Source: an uncultured bacterium (GTDB lineage: Bacteria; Bdellovibrionota_C; UBA2361; SZUA-149; CALKYB01). From it: a stretch of DNA of 9,183 nt. Positions 1-5,220 of this stretch are shown here, in pieces. Where the stretch lies: contig CALKYB010000180.1 in assembly GCA_938003565.1 (NCBI GenBank), forward strand, positions 1 through 9,183, given 5' to 3'. The notes under the pieces were generated by a model. It searched no databases and was not told where the DNA came from. It saw only the letters and a list, made by a program, of their open reading frames with translations. Both the position numbers and the translations under genes were made by a program. How positions within the stretch are numbered: the first letter of the stretch is position 1; each line of letters begins with the position of its first letter.

Positions 1-478
1 CTACAGAGAGCAGGCTAACCAAAATAATGTAAGGAAACATTAAGCGGGTTAGTGAGGCTGCTAAATCAAATTTTTCCTGGGAGCCGACAGCCAAAAATCC
101 AGGTGCAAATATGGCAGTAAGGTCTTCAGCGAAAAAAATCCCCAAAAGACTGAGGAGAATAGTAAGTAGCAGTGTAAAGCCAAAAGTAGCTTGAACCGCA
201 CGGTTCGCCTCAACTTCGGATTTATTTAACTCTTCAGTGAAAATAGGAATGAATGCACTGGACAGAGCTCCTTCTGCTACAAGACGACGCAGTAGGTTGG
301 GAATTTTAAAAGCTACGAAAAAGGCATCTGTCTTTCCAGCTGCACCAAAGTAACTGGCAATTGCCATGTCGCGTACAAGACCCAGGACTCGGCTGGCCAG
401 AGTTGCGATGGCTACTGAGCCAGTTGCTCTAGCGATGCCTGCCTTTCGGCTTTTTTGGTCTTTACTATCTGGTTTCAA
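1..478 (-). CDS. murJ: Lipid II flippase MurJ (MviN), N-terminal part, cut by window edge
   Basis: MurJ is a multi-spanning inner-membrane protein that flips lipid-linked peptidoglycan precursor (lipid II) to the periplasmic side. About 159 codons are visible, against roughly 500 or more for the family. With the proposed start as residue 1, the translation shows SRVLGLVRD at 29-37, then the conserved TDAFFVAFKIPNLLRRL (about 50-66) and EGALSSAFIPIFTEE (69-83). These align by eye with the E. coli MurJ N-terminus, including the functionally important arginines of TM1 and of the LLRR segment. Later stretches (about 98-112 and 150-159) are hydrophobic membrane segments. The frame is open from a TGA at 517-515, and the only usual start before the conserved core is TTG at 478-476, with a weak purine-rich GAAAG upstream. 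No ATG precedes the one inside the conserved RDMAIA segment. It is transcribed away from rpsB. The family call is secure; the exact start is tentative. Confidence 0.93.
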   Translation of the reverse strand, partial: MKPDSKDQKSRKAGIARATGSVAIATLASRVLGLVRDMAIASYFGAAGKTDAFFVAFKIPNLLRRLVAEGALSSAFIPIFTEELNKSEVEANRAVQATFGFTLLLTILLSLLGIFFAEDLTAIFAPGFLAVGSQEKFDLAASLTRLMFPYIILVSLLSV

Positions 479-585
479 TTTACTTTCAAATATTTCAGAG
501 GATTGATTAACTGCTCAGCACTGGGGTTTTTAAAAGAAGCTCGGCGCATTAAGCTATTATTTACCCTCTATTAGCAGGAGAAACC

Positions 586-660
586 ATGTTGAAATACTGC
601 TTCTTGAGTCTTGCTTGTATGAAAAAGGTCAAAGGTTTAAATTTGAGACTATATAGGTAG
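586..660 (+). CDS. Possible 24-residue leader peptide ORF upstream of rpsB
   Basis: An ATG at 586 is preceded by AGGAG at 576-580 with a five-base spacer, one of the best Shine-Dalgarno matches in the window. The frame runs 24 codons to TAG at 658-660. The peptide starts MLKYCFLSLACMKK and continues basic (KVKGLNLRLYR), so it has a short hydrophobic stretch and a positively charged end. It does not resemble a classical attenuator peptide with repeated codons for one amino acid. It lies 286 bases before the rpsB start in the same orientation. It could be a true small protein, a translated leader affecting the downstream hairpins, or chance. I do not recognise any family. The only support is the ribosome binding site and its position. 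Confidence 0.3.
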   Translation: MLKYCFLSLACMKKVKGLNLRLYR

Positions 661-699
661 GAAACAAGAGTGTCCCGGAAGGGTTGTGAGCTGTTTGAG

Positions 700-759
700 C
701 CCCTACTAAAGCTAGGGGGTGGGGTTCGCTTTTCCCCTAAGCCCAGGTTGTAATTGGGC
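700..759 (+). promoter_or_regulatory. G/C-rich hairpin series in the presumed rpsB leader
   Basis: Three adjacent stems can be drawn: CCCCTA 700-705 with TAGGGG 713-718 around a seven-base loop; GGGG 721-724 with CCCC 734-737; and GCCCAG 741-746 with TTGGGC 754-759 (one G-U pair). A fourth, AGGTCCT 828-834 with AGGACTT 846-852, follows. Ribosomal protein operons are often autoregulated through 5' leader structure, and S2 represses its own operon in E. coli, so a leader role is plausible. However, I cannot match this to a known S2 leader motif, and short stems arise by chance in such G/C-rich sequence. Confidence 0.25.
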
Positions 760-932
760 ACCTAGCGTGTTAGTTTCCCGGCCAACATTATTAGTAAATT
801 AGCACCCTTGTGCAAGCCTGGTGGAGAAGGTCCTTAGATTGTTTTAGGACTTCATCATAGGTGAGAATTGCCCCCTAAAAAGAGGTGGCGGGTTTTCATC
901 ACACGGGGGGGTGGATAACCAGGAATATCTTT

Positions 933-938
933 GAAGGA
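933..938 (+). promoter_or_regulatory. Ribosome binding site that fixes the GTG start of rpsB
   Basis: GAAGGA lies eight bases before GTG at 947. It supports initiation at this GTG rather than at an internal codon nearer the conserved S2 core, and therefore supports the long N-terminal extension being translated. Confidence 0.75.
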
Positions 939-946
939 AAATTATT

Positions 947-2095
947 GTGGAATCAGGATCTCAAGAAACTCAGGCAACTCCAAAAGCCTCATCTACGTCA
1001 GCTGAAGCTGCCACCGAAGTAGAGGAGCCCAAAAAAGAAGGAGCTAGCGAAGATAACAAGAAAGCTAAACCGGCGAAAAAAGCTGGTGGCGCTAAGAATG
1101 GTGCGTCTCGTGGCGATCGACCTCCTCGTGGTAAGAAGCCCGCCGGGAAAAAGAAGAAAGAATCTCAGAAGAATGTGTTTCAGGAGCCGACCGAGCCACC
1201 TAGGGATCCGGTTGAAATTAGTTTGAGAACACTGCTCGAAGCAGGAGCTCATTTTGGACATCAGTGTAGTCGTTGGAATCCAAAAATGAATCCTTATATT
1301 TACACCTCTCGAAATGGCATTCATATTATTGATTTGCCGAAAAGCGTGCAGGCTTGGAAAAATGCCCGTGAAGCTATAGTCAAGACAGTTGCGTCAGGTA
1401 AGACGGTGCTTTTTGTAGGGACAAAAAAGCAAGCACAAGAAGCTGTAGCTGAAGAGGCGCGGCGTTGTGGTGCATTCTACGTTACTCGACGCTGGTTGGG
1501 TGGAATGATGACTAACTTTCAGACTATTAGAAAAAGTGTTGAAAGGATGAAGAAAGTTGAGGCGATTCTTGAAGAAGAGGAAGAGCTGATGGCTAGGGGT
1601 GAAACTTCTAACTACAAGAAGAAAGAGCGTCTTTTGATGAGCAAAGAGCTGACAAAGCTGGATTATTCACTCGGTGGTATTCGCAATATGTATGGCCCTC
1701 CGGGTTTGATGTTTGTTGTCGACATTAAGCGCGAGGATATTGCAATTAAAGAAGCTGCTCGGCTGGACATTCCCGTTATAGCTTTGGTTGATACGAACTG
1801 TGACCCCGAGAAAATTCAGTATCCAGTCCCGTCCAATGATGATGGTACTAGAGCGGTGAGACTTTTTTCTGCTGCTGTTTGTGACGCTGTTTTGGCAGGT
1901 CAGAAACTTTTCAAGAAGTCTGGTGCTTCAATTAAGGCTGATGATTTTCAGAAAAAGGACGCAGCTGGAGAGAAAGGTGCTGATGAAGGTAAAAAGTCCG
2001 CCGCTGCGGATGACAAGCCAGCTAAGGCCGAAGAGAAGAAAGAGGCAGCCTCTGGAGACTCTGAAGCTAGTGAACCAGTCGCAGCTAAAAGTTAG
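947..2095 (+). CDS. rpsB: 30S ribosomal protein S2 with long N- and C-terminal extensions
   Basis: S2 is a small-subunit ribosomal protein bound late in assembly on the back of the 30S. The 382-residue product has a recognisable S2 core at about 89-322: LLEAGAHFGHQ (96-106), RWNPKMNPYIYTSRNGIHIIDL (109-130), the VLFVGTKKQAQ block (154-164), the conserved RRWLGGMMTN (181-190), LGGIRNMYGPPGLMFVVD (242-259), and IPVIALVDTNCDP (275-287). The usual length is about 230-260. Here about 88 extra residues precede the core and about 60 follow it. The N-tail begins acidic and Ser/Thr/Ala-rich, then becomes strongly basic (39-75, Lys/Arg/Gly/Pro). The C-tail is Lys/Glu/Ala/Asp-rich. The start is GTG with a good ribosome binding site. 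The gene heads the cluster and is followed by tsf, as in most bacteria. The identity is certain and the extensions are unusual. Confidence 0.98.
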   Translation: MESGSQETQATPKASSTSAEAATEVEEPKKEGASEDNKKAKPAKKAGGAKNGASRGDRPPRGKKPAGKKKKESQKNVFQEPTEPPRDPVEISLRTLLEAGAHFGHQCSRWNPKMNPYIYTSRNGIHIIDLPKSVQAWKNAREAIVKTVASGKTVLFVGTKKQAQEAVAEEARRCGAFYVTRRWLGGMMTNFQTIRKSVERMKKVEAILEEEEELMARGETSNYKKKERLLMSKELTKLDYSLGGIRNMYGPPGLMFVVDIKREDIAIKEAARLDIPVIALVDTNCDPEKIQYPVPSNDDGTRAVRLFSAAVCDAVLAGQKLFKKSGASIKADDFQKKDAAGEKGADEGKKSAAADDKPAKAEEKKEAASGDSEASEPVAAKS

Positions 2096-2115
2096 CTGCG
2101 AAGCTAGCTTTTAGT
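2084..2115 (+). promoter_or_regulatory. 14-bp hairpin with GCGA tetraloop spanning the rpsB stop codon
   Basis: Bases 2084-2097 pair with 2102-2115 as an uninterrupted stem containing two G-U pairs (2084-2115 and 2092-2107), closed by the GNRA-type loop GCGA (2098-2101). The TAG stop of rpsB (2093-2095) is inside the left arm. There is no U tract after it, so it is not a standard intrinsic terminator. A role in mRNA stability, processing or rpsB/tsf differential expression is inferred. The structure itself is clear from the sequence. Confidence 0.65.
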
Positions 2116-2119
2116 GAAG

Positions 2120-2175
2120 CGGTTGAGGATCATAGTGCTACCTTAATTTGCTTTGGTTTTTTCAACCGAAGTTTT
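2120..2175 (+). terminator. Attenuator-like structure in the rpsB-tsf spacer: terminator stem with a competing antiterminator arm
   Basis: CTTTGGTT (2151-2158) pairs with AACCGAAG (2164-2171) as an eight-base stem with one U-G pair and a five-base loop, followed directly by TTTT (2172-2175), which resembles a weak intrinsic terminator. CGGTTGA (2120-2126) is exactly complementary to TCAACCG (2162-2168), which includes the right arm of that stem, so the two pairings exclude each other. This could set a partial termination ratio between rpsB and tsf, possibly influenced by ribosomes finishing rpsB. The base pairing is seen directly; attenuation is inferred, and the U tract is short. Confidence 0.4.
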
Positions 2176-2181
2176 AAATTA

Positions 2182-2199
2182 AAAATATTTGAATATTTT
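2182..2199. repeat. 18-base A/T palindrome before tsf
   Basis: AAAATATT (2182-2189) and AATATTTT (2192-2199) are perfect inverted copies separated by TG. The site lies about 33 bases before the tsf start. It is composed entirely of A and T apart from the central G, so it may be a DNA-binding site, a weak RNA stem, or an accident of AT-rich sequence. Confidence 0.3.
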
Positions 2200-2232
2200 A
2201 CGCAATAAACTAACCATAGGAATCACCGAATA

Positions 2233-2886
2233 ATGTCTGCTGTCAACGCTAAGCAAGTTAAAGAATTGAGAGAGATTACAGGGGCTGGAATGATGGACTG
2301 TAAGTCAGCCCTTAGTGAAACGGGAGGAGATCTCGATAAGGCGATAGATTTTCTTCGCAAGAAGGGTCTTAAGAATGTGGAGAAGCGGTCTGGTAAAGTT
2401 GCCGCAGAAGGCTCTGTTGTCTCCTATATTCATGCAGGTGGTCGAATAGGAGTAATGTTGGAGCTTAACTGCGAGACTGACTTTGTTGGAAAGGGGGAAG
2501 ACTTTGTCGACCTTGGTCGCAGAATTGCTATGCATATTGCTTGGTCCAACCCGAAAGTGGTTTCTCGAGAAGAGATTAGTGCAGCTGACATTGATAGAGA
2601 GACAGAAGTTTTGCGCGCTCAGCTTAAGCCGGAACAAGGGAAAATGGCCGACAAAATTATTTCTGGAAAACTGGAGAAGTACTACAGCGAAGTTTGTTTA
2701 CTTGAGCAAGTAGATGCTCAGGAGGAAGGATCTAAGAAGTCAATCGGCGACATTGTTAATGAGATGAGCATGAAAGTTGGCGAGAAGATAACGGTTCGAC
2801 GATTTTCGCGATATGAAGTTGGCGAAGGGATTGAGAAGCAAGTTGTTGACTATGCTGCGGAAGTTGCAGAGGCGGCGCAAGTTTAG
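2233..2886 (+). CDS. tsf: Translation elongation factor Ts
   Basis: EF-Ts is the nucleotide exchange factor that releases GDP from EF-Tu in the cytoplasm. The 217-residue product has the N-terminal UBA-like domain with the family signature LREITGAGMMDCKSAL (12-27) and the FLRKKGL segment (40-46). The second signature, ELNCETDFV (77-85), carries the T82-D83-F84 motif that contacts EF-Tu. The C-terminal end (about 172-198) contains the conserved DIVNEMSMKVGEKITVRRFSRY region, shortened compared with the E. coli protein of about 283 residues. This is the compact EF-Ts form known in several lineages, not a truncation, because the frame and C-terminus are complete. ATG at 2233 follows AGGA at 2218-2221 with a rather long 11-base spacer. 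It is the second gene of the cluster, separated from rpsB by the structured 137-base spacer and from pyrH by 40 bases. Confidence 0.98.
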   Translation: MSAVNAKQVKELREITGAGMMDCKSALSETGGDLDKAIDFLRKKGLKNVEKRSGKVAAEGSVVSYIHAGGRIGVMLELNCETDFVGKGEDFVDLGRRIAMHIAWSNPKVVSREEISAADIDRETEVLRAQLKPEQGKMADKIISGKLEKYYSEVCLLEQVDAQEEGSKKSIGDIVNEMSMKVGEKITVRRFSRYEVGEGIEKQVVDYAAEVAEAAQV

Positions 2887-2926
2887 TTTTCTCTTAATTT
2901 AAGCAAAGCATTTCTATAGAATTCGT

Positions 2927-3649
2927 ATGTCAGGTAGCTACAGTCGAGTACTTTTGAAGCTGAGTGGGGAAGTTCTCGCTGGTGACAAAGGTTTTGGAAT
3001 TGAGAGTTCAGTCCTAGACCGTCTAGCTAGTGAAGTTGGCGAACTACATAGTGCTGGTATTCAGGTGGGGGTTGTAGTTGGTGGAGGAAATATATTCCGT
3101 GGTGTCTCGGCTAGTATGGAGCATGGGATGGATCGTGTTTCAGCAGACTACATGGGTATGCTTGGAACTGTAATTAATGCTCTTGCTCTTCAAAGTTCGT
3201 TGGAAAGAAAGGGCTTTATGACTCGGGTGATGTCTGCTCTTCATATGAATTCTGTCTGTGAACCGTTTATTAGCAGAAAAGCCAGACGCCATTTAGAAAA
3301 GAATCGAATTGTCATTTTTGCTTGTGGGACTGGGAATCCTTACTTTACCACGGATACAGCGGCAGCGTTACGGGCTAAAGAAATCGGAGCCGACATAATT
3401 CTCAAAGGCACTAAGGTGGACGGGGTTTACGATAAGGATCCGAGTTTGCATAGTGATGCGGTTCAGTATGAAAAGGTAAGTTTCATGGATGCTCTTAAGC
3501 TTCAGCTTCGAGTCATGGATGCCACAGCTGTATCCTTGTGTATGGAAGAAAAGATTCCTATTAGAGTTTTTAACATTCTTGTGCCTGGTAACATTAGTAA
3601 AGTGGTTGTTAAAGGCGATAATATTGGTACATTAGTTAGTCTTGACTAA
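2927..3649 (+). CDS. pyrH: Uridylate kinase (UMP kinase)
   Basis: PyrH is the cytoplasmic hexameric bacterial UMP kinase that phosphorylates UMP to UDP with ATP, feeding UTP, CTP and UDP-sugar synthesis. The 240-residue length matches the family (E. coli 241). Visible motifs are the phosphate-binding LLKLSGE (9-15), GGGNIFRG (52-59), the UMP-site region SADYMGMLGTVINALALQ (72-89), GTGNPYFTTDTAAALRA (134-150) and the nucleotide-binding KVDGVYDKDP (163-172). The amino acid kinase fold is thus complete. The start ATG lies in a 40-base spacer after tsf that shows no convincing Shine-Dalgarno sequence, so translation may rely on coupling or an unstructured leader. Its place between tsf and frr is the common bacterial arrangement. 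I see nothing missing from the active site. Confidence 0.98.
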   Translation: MSGSYSRVLLKLSGEVLAGDKGFGIESSVLDRLASEVGELHSAGIQVGVVVGGGNIFRGVSASMEHGMDRVSADYMGMLGTVINALALQSSLERKGFMTRVMSALHMNSVCEPFISRKARRHLEKNRIVIFACGTGNPYFTTDTAAALRAKEIGADIILKGTKVDGVYDKDPSLHSDAVQYEKVSFMDALKLQLRVMDATAVSLCMEEKIPIRVFNILVPGNISKVVVKGDNIGTLVSLD

Positions 3650-3664
3650 TTTTGGAGAGTTCCG

Positions 3665-4243
3665 ATGTCAGAAGGTGAAGCCCTAAGTTCCGCAGAAATT
3701 CTTTCACTTCATAATGATGAGTGTGAAGGTGCTCTTAGTGCTTTCAAGCGGGACTTGCAGAAGGTCCGAACTGGAAGAGCTTCTACAGGCTTGGTCGAAG
3801 GTCTGATGGTTGAATGTTACGGGGCCAAAACCCAGCTGTCGCACTTGGGACAAATTTCTACACCAGAAGCTAGGTTGGTCACGGTGCAGGTTTTTGATGC
3901 TGCCAACGTTGGTGCTGTTGAGAAAGCAATTCAAACTTCTGGTTTGGGGCTTAACCCCTCAGTGGAGGGAAGTCTCATTAGGATTAATATTCCTGCTTTG
4001 ACTGAAGAGAGTCGCAAGGACATAGTTAAGCATCTTAATAAGCTTGCTGAAGATATCAAGGTTTCTATTCGGAACCACAGGCGGGACTCTAACGATATTG
4101 CCAAAAGTCAGGAGAAAGAAGGCTCTTTAACTAAAGACGACAGCAAAAAGGTAATGGAAGGTATTCAAAAACAAACCGACGCCAAGATTGCTGAAGTCGA
4201 CACCCTTCTTAAAGCTAAAGAATCTGAGTGTCTCGAAGTTTAG
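3665..4243 (+). CDS. frr: Ribosome recycling factor
   Basis: RRF, acting with EF-G, splits post-termination ribosomes. The 192-residue product is slightly longer than the usual 185, with the extra residues at the N-terminus (MSEGEALSS). The first helix of the three-helix bundle carries KVRTGRAS (33-40), followed by domain II with the LSHLGQISTPEARLVTVQVFD stretch (about 58-78). The helical return has LTEESRKDIVKHL (112-124) and the basic IRNHRRDSNDIAK element (about 135-147). The arginines in these segments are those that contact rRNA in the family. GGAG at 3654-3657 lies seven bases before ATG, a good ribosome binding site that supports this start. pyrH ends only 15 bases earlier, so pyrH and frr are almost certainly cotranscribed. 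A long AT-rich spacer follows. Confidence 0.98.
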   Translation: MSEGEALSSAEILSLHNDECEGALSAFKRDLQKVRTGRASTGLVEGLMVECYGAKTQLSHLGQISTPEARLVTVQVFDAANVGAVEKAIQTSGLGLNPSVEGSLIRINIPALTEESRKDIVKHLNKLAEDIKVSIRNHRRDSNDIAKSQEKEGSLTKDDSKKVMEGIQKQTDAKIAEVDTLLKAKESECLEV

Positions 4244-4283
4244 ACCTGACAATACAGCACCTTTCTTTTTCTTTTATTGGCCT

Positions 4284-4312
4284 TTAACAGAACTGTTATT
4301 GAATACTGTTAA
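4284..4312. repeat. TAACAG/CTGTTA box cluster in the frr-uppS spacer
   Basis: TTAACAG (4284-4290) is followed by CTGTTA (4293-4298) and CTGTTAA (4306-4312). The left box can pair with either right box (6 bp with a two-base gap, or 7 bp with a 15-base gap), and the two right boxes form a direct repeat 13 bases apart. This may be an operator or a weak AT-rich transcription end. A run of six T (4321-4326) follows nine bases later. Function is unknown. Confidence 0.35.
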
Positions 4313-4369
4313 TTAAGTAATTTTTTATATTTTAAGACGACTAGAGCCTTAGATTGATTATTGGGAGAT

Positions 4370-4397
4370 TTGAGGTTTTGCTTTGATTTTATATAAA
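4370..4397 (+). promoter_or_regulatory. Candidate sigma-70-type promoter for uppS
   Basis: TTGAGG (4370-4375) and TATAAA (4392-4397) are separated by 16 bases, with the uppS ATG 32 bases beyond the -10 box. Together with the 186-base AT-rich gap after frr, this suggests that uppS-cdsA-dxr can be transcribed separately from rpsB-frr. AT-rich sequence gives such matches by chance, so the call is modest. Confidence 0.4.
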
Positions 4398-4429
4398 GTT
4401 CAGAATGTAAATTCATTGGTGCATCATAG

Positions 4430-5194
4430 ATGACTATCGAAGATACTAGCAATATCCCCAAGGAGAAGATGCCCAACCATTTGGCTGTGATAATGGATGG
4501 TAATGGTCGTTGGGCTAAATCTAAAGGTCTGCCTCGTCTTGAAGGTCATCGTCGGGGCGCAAAAGCAGTAAGAGAGGTGGTAGAGAATTGTCGTAGGTTG
4601 GGCCTTAGGTATCTTACGCTATTTAGTTTCTCAACGGAAAATTGGCATAGGTCTGAAAAAGAAGTTTCAGGTTTGATGAAGCTTTTTCAACAGTACTTAG
4701 AGAGTGATACACAAAATTTAGCAAAGAACGGAATACGGCTCAGAGCTGTTGGGAATCTAGAGCAGCTTCCCAAGGCTGTGCGAGAGAGTTTACATGCTAG
4801 CATGGAAGCTACTAGTTGCTGTGAAGGGATGGATTTGATTCTAGCCCTTAGCTATGGCGGTCGCGAAGAGATTGTTCAGGCTACTAAGAGGATTGCTTCC
4901 CGGGTCCTTGCTGGAGAACTTAGTGTTGAAGAGATTTCTAATTCTACTTTTTCGAAAAATCTTTGGACCGAAGATATTCCTGACCCCGATTTGTTAGTTC
5001 GAACGAGTGGGGAGATGAGAATTTCAAATTTTCTTTTGTGGCAGTTAGCATATTCTGAAATTGTAGTAACTGAGAAGCTTTGGCCTGAGTTCGACCGTGC
5101 GACTCTTTTAGAATGCCTAAAGGTCTACGCAGGAAGAGAGCGTCGTTTCGGATTGACTTCCGAGCAAATTGCTAAGAAGGTGGTTGAAGCGTAG
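4430..5194 (+). CDS. uppS: Isoprenyl transferase, probably undecaprenyl diphosphate synthase
   Basis: This cis-prenyltransferase adds isopentenyl diphosphate units to farnesyl diphosphate to give C55 undecaprenyl diphosphate, the lipid carrier for cell-wall and polysaccharide synthesis. The 254-residue length fits the family. The N-terminal signature HLAVIMDGNGRWAK (17-30) contains the catalytic aspartate D23. GLPRLEGHRRGA (33-44) carries the conserved His and Arg, and LFSFSTENW (64-72) the conserved Ser/Glu/Asn loop. The C-terminal signature DPDLLVRTSGEMRISNFLLW (185-204), with R191 and R197, and the ELWP-like EKLWPEF (215-221) form the diphosphate and Mg site. The ATG has only a weak GGTG upstream. 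cdsA follows after 26 bases. Chain length cannot be read from sequence, but the single uppS in this gene context makes the C55 product most likely. Confidence 0.96.
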   Translation: MTIEDTSNIPKEKMPNHLAVIMDGNGRWAKSKGLPRLEGHRRGAKAVREVVENCRRLGLRYLTLFSFSTENWHRSEKEVSGLMKLFQQYLESDTQNLAKNGIRLRAVGNLEQLPKAVRESLHASMEATSCCEGMDLILALSYGGREEIVQATKRIASRVLAGELSVEEISNSTFSKNLWTEDIPDPDLLVRTSGEMRISNFLLWQLAYSEIVVTEKLWPEFDRATLLECLKVYAGRERRFGLTSEQIAKKVVEA

Positions 5195-5220
5195 TTTCAC
5201 TTAAATGATTTGGAGACCTT

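Larger units (their letters stand above)
479..946. other. Divergent intergenic region between murJ and rpsB
   Basis: This 468-base stretch holds no recognisable conserved gene. It must carry the murJ promoter (minus strand) and probably the rpsB promoter. On the plus strand I see a 24-codon ORF with a good ribosome binding site (586-660), a TATTAT -10-like box at 555-560 without a convincing -35, a TATATA at 650-655 also without a good -35, and a series of short hairpins (700-718, 721-737, 741-759, 802-813, 828-852). A run of seven G at 905-911 lies about 20 bases before the rpsB ribosome binding site. No tRNA, RNase P RNA or tmRNA signature was recognised. A minus-strand ORF at 561-761 has a GTG start, no ribosome binding site and low-complexity translation, and I do not accept it as a gene. 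Confidence 0.6.

Noticed and set aside
690..760. tRNA-like arrangement: a 5-bp stem with a seven-base loop CTAAAGC followed by a GGGGTTCGC segment resembling a T arm
   Set aside because: The supposed T stem has mismatches, the variable region would be too short, no acceptor stem pairs with the 3' end, and no D arm fits. I treat it as leader hairpins.
561..761. 66-codon minus-strand ORF in the murJ-rpsB gap
   Set aside because: GTG start without a ribosome binding site, no recognisable motif, and it overlaps the hairpin-rich region; probably a chance open frame.
998..1324. 108-codon minus-strand ORF inside rpsB
   Set aside because: It is antisense to the lysine-rich S2 N-tail, which produces phenylalanine/leucine/serine-rich complement frames; no independent support.
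2189..2216. Possible tsf promoter TTGAAT with a 16-base spacer to TAACCA
   Set aside because: The -10 box is too poor and the sequence lies within an A/T palindrome; not convincing.
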